Of a DNA stretch of 64,000 nucleotides, positions 1-12,049 are shown piece by piece. The DNA lies in the NCBI GenBank assembly GCA_019973155.2, contig BPQB01000003.1, forward strand, positions 620,001 to 684,000, given 5' to 3'. How positions within the stretch are numbered: the first letter of the stretch is position 1; every line of letters begins with the position of its first letter. The DNA comes from Phanerochaete sordida (taxonomy: Eukaryota; Basidiomycota; Agaricomycetes; Polyporales; Phanerochaetaceae). The position numbers were made by a program, and so were the translations under genes. The notes beneath the pieces are model-generated. The model made no database searches, was not told the origin of the DNA, and saw only the letters and a program-made list of their open reading frames with translations.

Positions 1-1800
1 TGGCGCCATCCGTGCATCCTTACGCTGCCTCAACCTCGCCTTCTTCGTCCAGAATGTCAGCGGCAACGCCTCCACGACAAGTGGGTCGAACCAGAGCTTC
101 TTCTTCCCTCCCGCCTCCTCCGCCGCCACCAACCACATTGCCTCCAGCCGCACCTGCACCTCCAGCTGCTCCTTTCGAGCCACAATCAACAGCGCTGAGG
201 CCGCCAGAGCTGCAAGGCAGACAGCGAGGCGCCTCGTTTTCGCACAGGAGAAATGGATCGTATGGTAGACTTGCGGCCCTGCAAGAAGAAGGGTCGGAGA
301 AGCACGATGATAAACCTGTGCCAACGCGTTCAGACAGTCTCGATACGTCGCACTCCGGAGGCTCAGGACGACGCTCGTCGGACGACTCTCATCCTCTGCC
401 GCCTCTACCTCCAACTCCAAGTTCTCATGGAGTCAATGGAACCGATACCCAACCAAACAGTCCCACCCTTCTCAATCAAAGACCGCGCGGTTCCTCTAAT
501 ATCTCTGTGCGACAAGAGGTTCAATTGACGAGCCCGCTGATCAACGCTTCCACAGCTATGGGCATGATCTCGCAACGGAGGATCATCAAGACCTCTGTAA
601 CCTCCTCGATGAGTACTTCGTCAGAGCAGTCTGACGTGTCATCTGTCGCGTCTTCATTGCCAGCGAGCAGTGTGGCGAGCTTAAGCCTACCCACCCGTAG
701 CCGCGCTTCATCGCAGCCGCCACGGCCATTGTTTGCCACAGCAAAGTCGTACCCTGTGCCACACTCTGCGCTTCCAGGAGGCCAGCCACGCAAAGTTTCT
801 ATACCGTCGAGGTTGAACCCGAACGCGCCGCCTCAGATCACGATCAACACTGCGCTTCTGTCGCCCCCGCTGTCGAAGACACCCGTAGCGCCCCTTGTTC
901 CCCCACCACCAGTGCCACATGGCAGCATCCCTATGGCACCTCAGTCACCGCTGCCGCCCAATGCGCCGACAGACCCACTGCGGAAGCCGTACCACATGAT
1001 GATCCTGCTCCGGCAGACGATGACCTCGAAGACAGGCGGCTACATCACGCGTCGGCTGCACGTCCCGCAGGAAGTCTGGTCGCAGGGCGGCGCAAAGCTC
1101 ACGAACATTCCGGAGAAGATCCGCGTCGTCGAGGTACTGTGCTCCGCGCTGGAGGAAATCCAGAGCTGGAGCGTCGAGTACTTTGGCGCGGGCAACGTGA
1201 GCAGCGGCATGGGCATGGGGATTGGGAGTATCGGGAAGAAGGAGGCAGAGGCGTGGTCGAGCAAGCTCGAAGAGCTTTTGGCCGTGTGCGACGGCGTCGT
1301 GGGTAACTTTGGCAAGAAGCTCGGTGTCGGCGAGGGCTTCGTGACGAAAAAGAGCGGTGGAGTGAGTTTGGCATCGCTTGCTGCTGTTCTCCGGATTGTG
1401 CTCATATCGTTCGCAGAAGGTCACATCATGGGGAGGCAGGCTGACACGCCAGTTCGATAAGCTCACGAACGGGAAAAAGTAAGGCACCTCCTGGATCTAC
1501 GATGAGCATGAACTGATTACCCCGCCTCGTAGCTTGGACTCACCTGCCATCTACGTCCAAGGGCTCGCGAAGCTCTTCAACCAGGTGCAGATCCTGGACG
1601 AGCACACGAAGGCCGTGTGTGGCCAGCCAATCGCACCCCTGTACGCGGCGTTCCCGCCAGAGTACCGGACCGCGTCCGAGACGAGGCTCCGGCGCGCGTC
1701 CGAGTTCTTTGCGAAGGTCGTCCTCACGTTCGTCATCCGCGACATGGCGCTCCTGCTGGACAAGTACGTCAAGAAGTGCGAAAAGTGGCTCGCGGAATGA
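1..1800 (+). CDS. Conserved fungal protein of unknown function, 5' truncated
   Basis: The gene enters from the left edge, so its true start is not in the window (first in-window Met at 12). Proposed exons are <1..1361, 1417..1478 and 1533..1800. The first ~310 visible residues are a low-complexity, Pro/Ser-rich disordered region. The last ~240 residues are a folded, mostly helical domain that starts near the motif PYHMMILLRQTM and ends in a lysine-rich helix (KYVKKCEKWLAE). The intron frames agree: after KKSGG the reading continues KVTSWGGRLTRQFDKL, then NLDSPAIYV. I do not recognise the family. The split between disordered N-terminus and compact C-terminus suggests a scaffold or regulator, but no function can be assigned. 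Confidence 0.75.
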
Positions 1801-2503
1801 GAATCTGGACCATCGGACCTTTGGATTACACGGCGTCAGCATTTACAGCATCACGCATGGCTTCTCCCCTTACAGTCGCATATCCCCGCATCGCTACCCC
1901 ACACGCAGACCTCCGACGCCACATACGCTCATCGAAACCATCTTCACCCGACTGGAGACTCAAACACATACTGTAATATTACTTGCTTTCTCGGGGTTAG
2001 ACCATCCGGAATTCTGGCTCGGTGTGTTTCTCTGTCCTTTATGGCCACTTCTCATCCGTTCTCTTCCTCGCGGGCTTTCCCTCCTGTCCTATCCCTGTTG
2101 TCACCGGTCTACTTCACCCTCCCTGTCACCTCCGCTTCGTTTCATTTAATATTTGTCTATATCCTACGTCTCTTCGGTCTAGGTGGTTGGGGTATGTATT
2201 CATTTCGAGCAATGTAAGCTACCGGTACCTTCGCTGCTTAATTGTACATACTCAGGTGTTTTCCCTGGAAATCGGAAACCAGGATTCCCTCTCTCTTCCT
2301 CTCTTGTTCACGCGTGAAATCTCGTCCGAACGCGACTAGCGGTGCAAAAATCCAAGGTGCATTTGAGACCTACGCGGTGTACAGTATATATTACATCCGA
2401 GACATGTGTATCCTCGCTGGCACTATACAAGACAATAGACTGTTTATATTACTCTGAAACAGAAGGCCAATAGTCCCATGGGTCACAAGCAATGTGCGCC
2501 GGC
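1801..2503. other. Convergent intergenic region / 3' UTRs
   Basis: About 700 bases between two genes that end towards each other. It is AT- and pyrimidine-richer than the flanks. Small ORFs here have no recognisable content. Presumably the 3' UTRs of the unknown gene and of IES1 copy A. Confidence 0.5.
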
Positions 2504-4848
2504 TTAGGCCGCCGCGGCGAATGGAGGGGGCATCTCTGGCTCGGGCGTGGGCTCCTTCCCACGCAGTCGGTTGATGATCTTGAGGCGGAGCACTGCAAAA
2601 AGCCAATCAGCCACTATCCCGACCCTGGCTCCCGCGGGAACAGTGCGGTGCGGGGAGTAACGCACGGAGGTCAAGGCGTGTGTTCTCGTCCATCTCGTCG
2701 TCGGACTCTTCCAGCGGGTCGTTCGTCATAATCACATGCCAGGCCTCTGCAGACGGCGTCAGTGCGTGCGGGGATCGCGAGCAGGAGGAGGGGCGTACGC
2801 TCGAGCATGCTCCTGCTGCCCTCTGCGGCCGAGGGCGGAGAGTAGTGCGCGCGCGGCGGCGCGTCCAGATGTCTGGGAGGTGAGTATGGCCGCTGTACGG
2901 GCGGCGGTACGTATGCGAGCGGTGGCAGCTCGCGAGGGGGAGTGTGATCTCGGCGGTCGTCGTACGGCGAGGCAATGAAACGCAGTGGAGGCAGCGGCGA
3001 GCCGCCGCGCGGGGTCCGTGGGTGGTTGCGGACGGGTCCACCGTGGTATGACTGGTACGGCGCAGGCCGTGGGCTCAGCCGGCGGTCGTAGTAGCTATCT
3101 GCGTAGGAGGGGCCATCTGCAGCAGGGTGATAGACGTGGCCGGGAGGTAGGGGAGGGGGAGATGGGTTGGGCGGGAGGATGGGAGGAAGGCGATAGGGTT
3201 CAGGCGAGTATCGATGGTAGGCCGCGCGGGGATGCTCTGTGGGACAGATTGATTAACGGGGCAACAATGACCCATCGTGTCGGGCTCACCGTCCGGCGCA
3301 TCATCCGCGTCATGATTGTGGCTGGTCGTGTTGGGACTGTCCGACGACGATCCCCGCAGCGCAGGTGCCTTGGCTGGAGCTTTCGTGAACGGGTTCGGCA
3401 GCTGCGCTTTGCCCTTGCGCACGCCCCGCGCTCGCCCACGCCCGCCTCGTTTGCCGTTACGATCTTTGGGGGCATCTTGGTCCTGGGCGCCCTCGTCGAG
3501 CTTGTCGAGCTTGTCCTTGTTCTCCATAAAAACCTTGCGTTGAGCAGTCATCTTCTCGCCCCATTCCTTCTCCTCAGGAGAGTCCACGTTTTCTAAAGCG
3601 GCCTCTTCAGGAGATAGGAACTCCAATGGAGGTATCTGACCCGGCGTCTTATGAGCCTTTGGGTAGTCGAAGGGGTTGGGCAGCGTGCCCTCGTAGTAGT
3701 GGTAGCATAGCCACAGGAAAGCGCGTGCTCGGGACTCTGACGAGAGGTTGACAGGCGAGAAGAAATCCAGGAAATCCAGTTCCGTGTCCGAGGGGAAGTG
3801 TGTCTGAGAAATGAACTAGGGAAATATTAGCGGAAGGCTACGGTACGGCTGGGGTATGCCACCTACCGAGGTATGGCTGGCAAATATAAATATAAGGTTA
3901 ACGATAGTGGTGGGAGGCACGATGCCCGATCTCTGCATTTATCTGCATAAGCGCTGTTTGGGCCAAGCAACGTGCGGAACATACGGATCGATTCAAAACT
4001 TCTGAAGGCGTGGTCGGCGTGTTCTGAAGCTCCGTGGGGAGGAGGCACGATTTGAGGATGTTCTTTATCCTAGGCGCGTCCTGGAGGTTGCCGTCCGTCT
4101 TCTGGAGGGACGGCACAGGATGATAGGTCCTCAAGGCTGTGCGCATCTCGGGGAAGACTAGGGCAGATAATATGAGCACGATGCTATATCCGGGAGATCG
4201 AGCGCAGGGGTCAAGGGGCAGGCGAGCGACCCCTAGGCACTCGCCCGAAGACTGACAGGGCGCATGGCGCTCGCAGTGTTGAGATTGGATAGCGATGGGA
4301 GGAGCGACGTACAGGCCATGGTGGTGTTGATGCGACCGACGTTCGAGAGGACGGAGATCTTGGCAAACTCGTCCGCGAACTTGGGGTTGTCTTGCAGCTT
4401 CTCGCGGGACACTTTGGAACAGCGAGGCGAGTGCAGGAGGGTGTTCACGTAGAGGTCGCGGAAGGAGACCTTGGTTCCGGCAGGCTGGCCATGGAGGGTG
4501 GGGTGCGGGTCGGTGAACACGGTGTGGACGTCGGAGAAGAGGTAATAAAGGAGGTCGTATTGTAGATCGACGCGGGTGAGGGGCTCGCCGTCCTGGTGCT
4601 TGACCGCAAGCGTCTTTCTGTGGGTGCCCTGGAGGCTGTCGTGCGGGTGAATACGAGGGAGGGGGCAGCGGGAGGAGAGCGTACCCTGCGGAAGGCATGG
4701 ACTGAGGAGAGGGGCGGCGGACACGAGCGTTGGCGAGGATGGCGTCCGTGCTCTTGACGTCTTGAGGACGGAATTGTTCCTTCGTGGCAAGCAGCCGCAT
4801 TTGGCCCTGCATATGCCCGATCGGATCTCGTAGCCTGCAGGCAGTCAC
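2504..4848 (-). CDS. IES1: Ies1-like subunit of the INO80 chromatin remodeller, copy A
   Basis: Proposed exons (reading leftwards): 4848..4685, 4617..4313, 4157..3985, 3932..3867, 3803..3290, 3236..2799, 2746..2666, 2592..2504, giving ~609 residues. The conserved Ies1 core is complete: HQDGEPLTRVDLQYDLLYY, then LSNVGRINTTMA, FFPEMRTALRTYHPVPSLQ, VPPTTIVNLIFIF, and NLSSESRARAFLWL. A Pro/Tyr/Arg-rich linker follows, then AWHVIMTNDPLEESDDE and the end motif LRLKIINRLRGKEPTPEPE. Ies1 is a fungal accessory subunit of the nuclear INO80 complex, which moves nucleosomes and H2A.Z. The gene looks intact. The first exon and its start codon are the weakest part: the N-terminus does not resemble copy B at 20798, so the start could lie elsewhere. 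The identification rests on recall of the Ies1 core, not on a search. Confidence 0.82.
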
Positions 4849-5063
4849 GCCCGGATAATCCCCGTAACGTCACGCTCCCTGCGCCGCGGAGTGCGCGACG
4901 AGCAGCGACGTCCTCGTCCTCTACACAACATATTACCCACCGCCTACTTCGCCACCGTCTCTGCCGACGCCGACCGCGAGCGTCGCCCGCCACAGCGCCT
5001 CGCGTCGCCCGCCCCGGCGACCCCGCGCCATCGCAGCTATCCCAATGGAGCACGCGCTCTGTC

Positions 5064-6440
5064 TTGACCCCCCTCGCCGTCTCTGGCTTCTCTTCAGACA
5101 TGCACCATGCCATTCCCGACCACGCTGCTCCAGACACGCTCAGGGCGGCCCTCAAGCTGCTGTCGTTCTCCTGCTCGGTCAATGACTCCCCCATGAAGGC
5201 CATCGGTACAGCTCGCTCCTACCACCCTGCAGAAACGAAGACGCGCCCATGCAACGCCCGAGTCGTGCTCAATGGGGACGAGTCGCACGGCACACACGGG
5301 GTCTACGCCCATCGCGCGAATATCATGCAGAAGCTCATCGAATAAAAGGGCTTCACCGCAGTACGCGTAGAGGCAGACTGGTCGGACGCGTTCCGTATCG
5401 ATGAGTACGCGTTATCCCCTTCTGTCTCCCCTCCGTAGCTCACGTTGGGTAGGCTCCTTCACATCTGTGACGCGAAGACTCAGCTCGTCACGCTTTGAAG
5501 GCACGTCCATCACCAGCTGCTTCCCCACACCGTCTGACTTGGCGCAGGTTTCCCAAGTGGACGCGAAAAACAAAATCATGCCTGATCTCGTCCAACACCT
5601 TCGAGAGTAGGACAACGCTATCATGCAGAAGATAGCCATTGTTCATCCCTTCGAAGTGGATCTGCATTCGATGTATCGCTCGGCAGCTGTAGTTATGAGT
5701 TCCTTGGTTGAGGCGACCCTGAAGGCGCCAGGGCTGCGCACAAGAGGTGCGTGTATTAACGCGAAAGAACTTCCCCCGAAACTAATAATGGGCTAGGTAT
5801 AACCCCTTCGAACGGTTCGGCGAAGACACCGCTCGTCGCGCTGTCGAAGCGCAGTTCGGCCTGGTAAAGACTTGCCCCAAGGAGATGATCCAGAACTTGC
5901 AAGCCCCCCGTCGCAACCACGAGCGATACGTCGAGGAACAGCAATGCGCCGATGCGCGCGCCCTTCGTGCCCATCCTGCCGAAGAGCAGTTCATGGCTGA
6001 AATGAACGCACTGGGTCCGGAACGCCGAAGGATACTCGCTGAAGGGTTCGATCGGGCGGGCCATAAACGAAACTACGGCCATGGGTGCACTTTTAGTGAC
6101 GCATGAAATCCACGGGGACATTGTGGATGAAACAGACAAGGTGGAGGTTTCGCGGAATCTGAACGAGTAAGCATAGCAGATACGTGTTTTCTGTGATCCA
6201 TAAAGTAACCTCTCGCACCTTGGTTTCATCAACCGACCGCGCTGTCATCAGTTGATTGGTATCATATACCGAAAGCCAACGCACGTTCCTTCGCGCTATC
6301 ACAAGTGCAGTGTCACTGAGCAATACGATGTGGTGGCCTACCCAAAGCAATCCCGCGAATTCTGGCCTATCGAAAAGGAGGACATCTGGAAGGGCCCGCA
6401 CAACGGCGACCTTGACGAAACGTTCCCGTTCGGGTGCTAG
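5064..6440 (+). pseudogene. Erythromycin-esterase-like protein, decayed pseudogene
   Basis: Fragments of the erythromycin esterase family appear in order over ~1.3 kb. They are a GDESHGTHGVYAHRA block with a following MQKLIE near 5275-5342, then GFTAVRVEADWSDAFRIDEY (5349-5408), MPDLVQHLRE (5579-5608), VDLHSMYRSA (near 5660), NPFERFGEDTARRA (near 5803), AEEQFMAEMNA (5981-6013) and the family's typical end, with IGIIYRKPT then DLDETFPFGC (6255-6440). They are interrupted by an in-frame TAA at 5343-5345, a TAG at 5608-5610, several frame changes and a missing stretch of the central domain, which no intron set I tried could repair. Intact members are hydrolases of uncertain natural substrate. 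This copy should make no functional enzyme. Confidence 0.75.
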
Positions 6441-6767
6441 CTACGTACCTCTCCGTACGGATTTGCATTTGTATCGCTGTGTAAAATAGCAGGAACTCAC
6501 TATGTTAGTGTGACGCACCCGCGAAGCTATCCTGAGACGCGGTCAGATTTGCGTCGCCCAGCCTCTCTGATCGAGGGCTGTCCACTCCTTGGACCGACCG
6601 CGCGTATGATGTCAATTTTACCAGCCAAGGTGTAACATACGCACAGGTTAGTGGGTTCGTGCACCTGGCTCAGCCTGGGTCGCACCGGGCATATCGCTCC
6701 CTCCCAGCGTCGCCATAATGCTGACGGTGGACTGCGTCGCCTCATTGCTGCCCTCACCTCTCGTCCC
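6441..6767. other. Upstream region of the 6768 membrane-protein gene
   Basis: About 330 bases between the decayed esterase and the next start codon. It holds no recognisable coding or repeat feature and presumably carries the promoter and 5' UTR of the downstream gene. Confidence 0.4.
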
Positions 6768-8402
6768 ATGCGACGCCACGTCCCCCTGAGCGCAGGGCTC
6801 GCTACCGCCACCGCGTTGACATTGTTGGCGGGCCAGGTGTGCGCTGCGGACCTGTCGACATACATCGGCGCCGGCAGTACGCTCTGCGAGTACTCCTCAG
6901 GGTGGCAGCTCTCCACAGTCCCGAACCCGTTCAGCGGCCAGATTGCTTTCGCAACGCAACTGGGAGACTCGCTAAGAGTCAAGCTACCGAGTGAGTGTGC
7001 ATCTGTCTTTTGCTTGACTATGTCTGACCTGCTGCGTCCCGTAGAAAATACGAGCTCGATCACGTACATAGGCTACAAGGATACCGCCCCAGCTTTGTTC
7101 TCTGCGTGCCTGGACTGCGATGGCGTGAACCAAGCAAATAGGAAAGAAGTGTTCGTCAAGTACAACGGCACTACATCCTCAGGCGGCACTGCAGTGAGCC
7201 TAAAGTCTCAACTCTAACACACTAAAGACTGACAGGATGCGCAGGCTCCTTTCTTTTCTTTCAGGGACCTGAACCCAGCAATACCCCATATTTTTACTGC
7301 GACAAATTTATGGGATAGCTCCCTCGGCGCACAGGCGCGGACCAGCTTCGCAGGTCTGATCATTGCGATAGTCAATGGTACGTCGTCCTCCATATCACGT
7401 TTATCTTGCTGTATTGCTATTGCTATTAGGCACTGTGCTCGAGGCTCCTGGAGCTCCACCTTCCTCACCTGGTGAGTGCTCATCTACGCTGCCCACATAC
7501 ACAGAGTATTGACACCGAGATGTAGGCCAAGGAGATAGTGTCCCGAGCGTTGTACGTTATGCTCCTGCTTATCTCCTTCATGTAACCTCACCCATCGCTC
7601 AGACACCAAGTGTGTCGCCCAGCCCGTCTTCATCGAGCAGCGCGGCACAAACCCCCACAAGCCTGTCGAGCACCACACCTTCCGTGACGTCCCGTCCGAG
7701 TCAGTCAAAACCTTCGCAATTGTGGTACACTGTTGCTCACAGTTAGGCCCCCATAGATGACTGGGCAGCATCGTCGACGTCTCCTCCAAATACGGCATCA
7801 AGAACAAATTCCCTGCCTGCGGGAGCGCTCCCAAGTACTCTCTCGAGTGGACAGCAGCCTGGGCCCACGACCACACCGGGCTCTGCTGCGGGCAGCGACC
7901 ATAAAGGTCTCTCTACTGGGCTCATTGCGCTTATCGCGGTCCTCGCGACCCTGGGCGGGCTCTCGGTCGCTGTCCTGGCAGGTGTCCTCGTGTGGCGTAA
8001 GCGCAATACCGGGAGCCGCGGCATGCTGCCTCTTGGAGACAATGACCACGGTAGCTCAATGGCCGCGATTGAGCCTTACTTCCTCACGACCTCTGACGCC
8101 GCCGCCATCACATCTGACCGCGCAGGGCGACCCTCGTCGCCTAACTTCTTTGCCGCTCAGCCGTTCGGCGCGCAGGACGGCTGGACGTCGCGCCCGTCGT
8201 CTATACGCATCGTCCAACCGGCAGCGGAGCAAAACCCTTTCGTTGGTGAGCAGCTCAGTCAGCATCGTCCCGCGTCTTCCAGCCCACTTTGATCTCTGTA
8301 GACGATGCGGGGGTCGAGGAAGTTCCGCGACGGCAGACATCGTCGCCTGCGTCCCCATGGTTGTTGAGAACGCCTCGAGATTCATTCAGCAGCACGCGAT
8401 AG
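6768..8402 (+). CDS. Secreted-domain, single-pass membrane protein (sensor-like architecture)
   Basis: Eight exons fit in frame: 6768..6990, 7045..7193, 7244..7377, 7430..7471, 7526..7550, 7603..7683, 7747..8245, 8302..8402 (~417 residues). The Met at 6768 was chosen because it opens a clear signal peptide (MRRHVPLSAG then a hydrophobic stretch to GQVCA). An extracellular domain with paired cysteines (SACLDC) follows, then a Ser/Thr/Pro-rich stalk likely to be O-mannosylated. A single transmembrane helix (TGLIALIAVLATLGGL and onward) is followed by a basic stop-transfer WRKRN and a ~120-residue cytosolic tail. This layout resembles fungal wall-stress sensors and related receptors, but no WSC cysteine pattern is seen, so sensing is only an inference. 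The many small exons make the 7244 acceptor and the 7684 donor the least certain points. Confidence 0.7.
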
Positions 8403-8762
8403 GACGCTTCGACAGGACAGGACAGGACAGACAATGTCTAGTGGATATTCCTACGTATCTTATGCTATTAACAGGGTAGTATTATGGGAGCTATACTCAA
8501 CGGACCCAAAATGCGGAATGGTATATAACACAAGAGCTCGGTATCCAACACGGTGTGCAAAGAACGATGAAGGTATCTATACAAGGTACAGTGAATTTGA
8601 ATTGCGAAGATTGGACAAAAGAGTGTGCACACAGGGGCCCAATAATAAAGATAGGGATGGATGCAATGTTAGGTATATAATCCAACAGAGAAGCGAACCA
8701 GCAGAGGAAATGGAAGACGGCCGTGGGACGGAGACACTAGTCTGCGCCACGGTCAGTAAACA
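8403..8762. other. Convergent intergenic region
   Basis: About 360 bases between convergent genes. It contains the GACAG repeat and AT-rich sequence, presumably 3' UTRs. No gene is seen. Confidence 0.5.
8411..8430. repeat. Pentanucleotide tandem repeat (GACAG)4
   Basis: Four perfect copies of GACAG begin eight bases after the stop codon of the membrane-protein gene. This is a simple sequence repeat in the presumed 3' UTR. Confidence 0.9.
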
Positions 8763-11700
8763 TCACCGAAACACACCGAATCGAGACAGACCTGGCCGCC
8801 AGCACTCGGAGAAGTACTCCAAGACCTCGACGACGACGGCGCTCTTGAACATGAGCGCGTGGTCCGCGTTCTTCACGACCTGTACCTGACACTTGTCGTG
8901 GCCCATCGTGTTCTCCATCCACCGCACGGCGTTCTCCGCGATGCGCTCGTCCCGCTCGCCATACCAGACACGGACAGAGTGGGGGTATGCCGAGTACGAG
9001 AAGCCCCATGGCTGCCGGTCGTGGTTGAGGATCTGCAAGAGGTCGCCGTGGGTGCCCTTCGCAGACTCCGCGTGAGACGCTGCGATGAGCGCGTTGCCGA
9101 GTTGTGCTTGGTAGGAGATGCCCGAGGACGGCGTCGCTTCCATCCGCGGCGAAGGCGGGACGGTGGGCAGCGGAGGCACTGGGGGAACACCTGCGCGAGG
9201 AGACTTCGGCATGTTCGAGCCGAAAGAGATGGATCTACGCCCACTGGCACGGGAGCCCTCAATGTGCAAGTCAATGGAAGACTCCGCGCCTAGCGACTTG
9301 ACCGACTTGGCCCTCGCAACCGCCGAGGTGGCCTTGATGGTCGCATCCCAGTCCACGTCCTCGAGACCAAGGCCGACTTCTGATGTCCGGGGAGACTGGA
9401 TGGGTGTCCACGCTGACGGTGCTGTCGAGCTCTTCTTCGAGTTGAGCGAACTATTGCCTCCGTTCGTGCGACCTTTCAAAGAGCCCATGGATCGTAGTGC
9501 CTTCAGCTTCCTGGCAGGGCCGATGGTCGGTAGGCCGCCCGTGGGGCTCGGCGGCTGCGTTGCTCCAGCTCTGGTGAAGCGTCCAAGAATGCCCTTCGAC
9601 GTTTTCTTGGTGATCGCATGCCAGGCAGGCTTGCTCTCGCTGATCGTCCGCTGGCGGCCGGGCCCGCTCAAGTTGGCTGTGCTCTCAAACCTGCCATCGA
9701 AGTCGCGGAGGTCGTCGTAGTCACTGAAACCACTGGACGCCAAGCTTCGCCGTTCCGTGTCCTGGGATGACGCAGACTTTGCGGAGCCCATCCGCGGCGA
9801 TGTAGGAGAGGCAATATGCTCGATACCCCGAGAGACCTTGGGCGGTGGCTGGGCCTCGAACCCGATGCCTTCGTAGGCCAGGGATGGTGGCTTGCCAAGC
9901 ATCCAGGCTTGGACTTTCCACTCCGCAGCCTGCGCGGTTTTCAGAATACCGTTGGGCACATATTTGAGCCACTTGTAACCAGCTATTTCAAACCCATGAG
10001 TTAAATGTGTAGATGAAAGACGCACTCATAACTCACCACCTTCGCCGCCTCCTACCCAGGGAGCCAGCAGGCAGATATCCCCACGAATACGCTCGGGAAA
10101 GCGGTTGGCAAAAGCAAGAGCGTATGGCGCGCCAGCCGAGTGCGCCATGACGCTACACTGGTCGATATTGAGGTGGTCGAGGACCTCCTCAACTACCGAC
10201 GCCCACTCCGGGATGCCTTTGGCGAGCTTATTCCGCGGATAGTCGGTCCGTCCCAAACCCCACCTAAGGATTGTCACCGTCTTCAGCAGATCGGCCTCAG
10301 AGATGCAGAGCGCACGTACCGGTCGATGGTGATAAGACGGATCCCCAAGAGTTCAGCCATCTCGTCATAGAGCCCCATGATATGTCGCACGCATCCCAGG
10401 CCCAGGAACATGACGAGAGGCGCGCCGGTCGCGCTGCCCAAATCAGAAAAGCTGACTTTGAGCGGCGATTCTCGTGACGCGTGCGGCCCGCGCGTGAGTC
10501 TCAACACCGTCGTCAGCCGGCTTGAGCGAAGGTACTGGGCGATAGCCTGGGATGGCGAGTCGGCAGGAGCTTTTGTCAAGCCTAACAGGTCAAGAGGAGC
10601 GGGCACCGTGGCCTCGAGCTCCTCGAGCCGGCTATGGATCGAAGATTCCGCGCCACAGTCAGAAAGCGGGCTCCTGGTGTAGTCTGTGCCGGCAGACTGG
10701 GGCCGCGAAAGGGCAGGACGTGCGCGGGATGTGTCGCGAGAGCTTGAGGGCGACTTCGTTTGTACACGGAGCGTGCGTCGCACCTCCTCAGCGATGGTAT
10801 CGACCGAGGACCGTGAAATCAGATCAGCGTCGTCTTCCACGGGATCAAGGGTCTGGAGGGTGGGTGACGCGGAAAACTCTTGCGCTTTCGCCTTCTCCTT
10901 CAGGTCGGCGACCGAATAGATAGTGAGCGGACGCGTCCGCGCCTGCTCTATTGCAGGAGCGTGTGTACGGATGATCTCCGAGATGGAGGGCGCCAGAGAC
11001 TTCTTCGCAGGCTCGAGCTCGCGCGGAATCTCTTCGGTAGACGAGCTGAGGGACGGCGGCGGGCTCTCTCGCGACGTGAGCGAGCCGAAGCTTGAGGACA
11101 TTGAGATCTTCGGCATGGTGAAGACGGGGTTGCGCGTGATGGGCGTGGTAGACGAGCGCGAGGTGGTGCTGGTGGTGCGCCCTGTAGAGCGGCCGTGCTT
11201 GTCCTGACCTCTGCGTCGCCGCGGCGACGACGGCTGGCTCTTCTCTCCCTCGGATTCCGACCCGCTCTTTTTTCGCGACATGCGCGGCAATCCACCGCCA
11301 AGCGTGATACCGGGCGGCGGCGTCGGCAGCGGTGGATGGTACAGCGGATGGTGCGAGCTTTTGGGGTGTGCCCGCCGGGAGAGGCTGTTGAAGGACGAGT
11401 AGTGGTCGTCGTCGCTCGAGCCGTTCATGCCGTCCACGAGGGCGTCCATGGTCTCTACGCCGGAGACGGGCGCCGCGACGACATCTGAAGACGCGAAGAC
11501 ATGCCCTCTGAACGAGTAGTCGTCGACAGGAGTTTGCGGCAAGGGATCAAAGTGACTCAGGGTCGAGGAGCCAGAGTCGCGGTATTGGTAGTTCAGCGAC
11601 CTGGGGTAAGGGTAGTCCCAAGGTCGGTGCGAGGACCCACTGGTAGTGCGTGAGCGAACCTCGACGTCTTCGAAGTCCATGCTTGGCCAGGGAACGTAGT

Positions 11701-12049
11701 CGTGGCTGTCTTGCACAGCGTCTTGGTACAGCCTGTCTTTGCCCTTGCTCTTCGTAGCGTGCTTGCTTATCGAGGATGAGCCTTGCTTTCTCGATTTGTA
11801 AGGTCCGGACGCGGTCGGCTGTTCTGCAATCTCGATGTCGGCAGCGTGGAACGATGGCGGTAGGTTGCTGTTGCTCGTGCCGGCGGAGCTCTGTCCTGCA
11901 TGTGAAAGGTCCGGCTGAGGCGACGCAGAGAGGGTATCAGCCTGGCGTTTCTCTCGCTTGAGAGAAAGGAAAGAGGATTTTTTCGAAGGTCTGCGCGGGG
12001 CGTGCTCGCTCGAGTCGTGGGCCAGTGAAGAACGCGTCGATGTAGCCAT
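8763..12049 (-). CDS. Large alpha/beta hydrolase with disordered N-terminus and insert
   Basis: Three exons, 12049..10320, 10263..10037 and 9982..8763, give ~1058 residues. The first ~480 residues are Ser/Pro/Arg-rich and disordered. A split alpha/beta-hydrolase domain follows. The oxyanion-side strand reads LVMFLGLGCVRHIMGLYDE, the nucleophile elbow is AHSAG (Ser ~619), then a ~300-residue low-complexity insertion (roughly 650-950). The acid and base appear near the C-terminus in WYGERDERI (Asp ~997) and NADHALMF (His ~1027). All three catalytic residues are therefore present. The closest logic is the fungal abhydrolase proteins with cytosolic, probably phosphorylated tails. The substrate cannot be told from sequence. 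Intron ends are GT-AG and keep the WGLGRTDYPRN and GYKWLKYVPN motifs in frame. Confidence 0.82.

Noticed and set aside
945..1487. 180-codon minus-strand frame
   Set aside because: It is antisense to the coding end of the first gene, whose plus-strand frame is longer and joins cleanly through two introns.
2607..3041. 144-codon minus-strand frame as a separate gene
   Set aside because: Its end is an IES1 exon (AWHVIMTNDPL). The Arg-rich first part is a wrong frame of the preceding Pro/Tyr-rich IES1 exon.
5064..5345. 94-codon plus-strand frame as a stand-alone small gene
   Set aside because: Its second half is clearly the start of the erythromycin-esterase-like block that continues after the stop codon in the same frame. 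Best read as part of the pseudogene.
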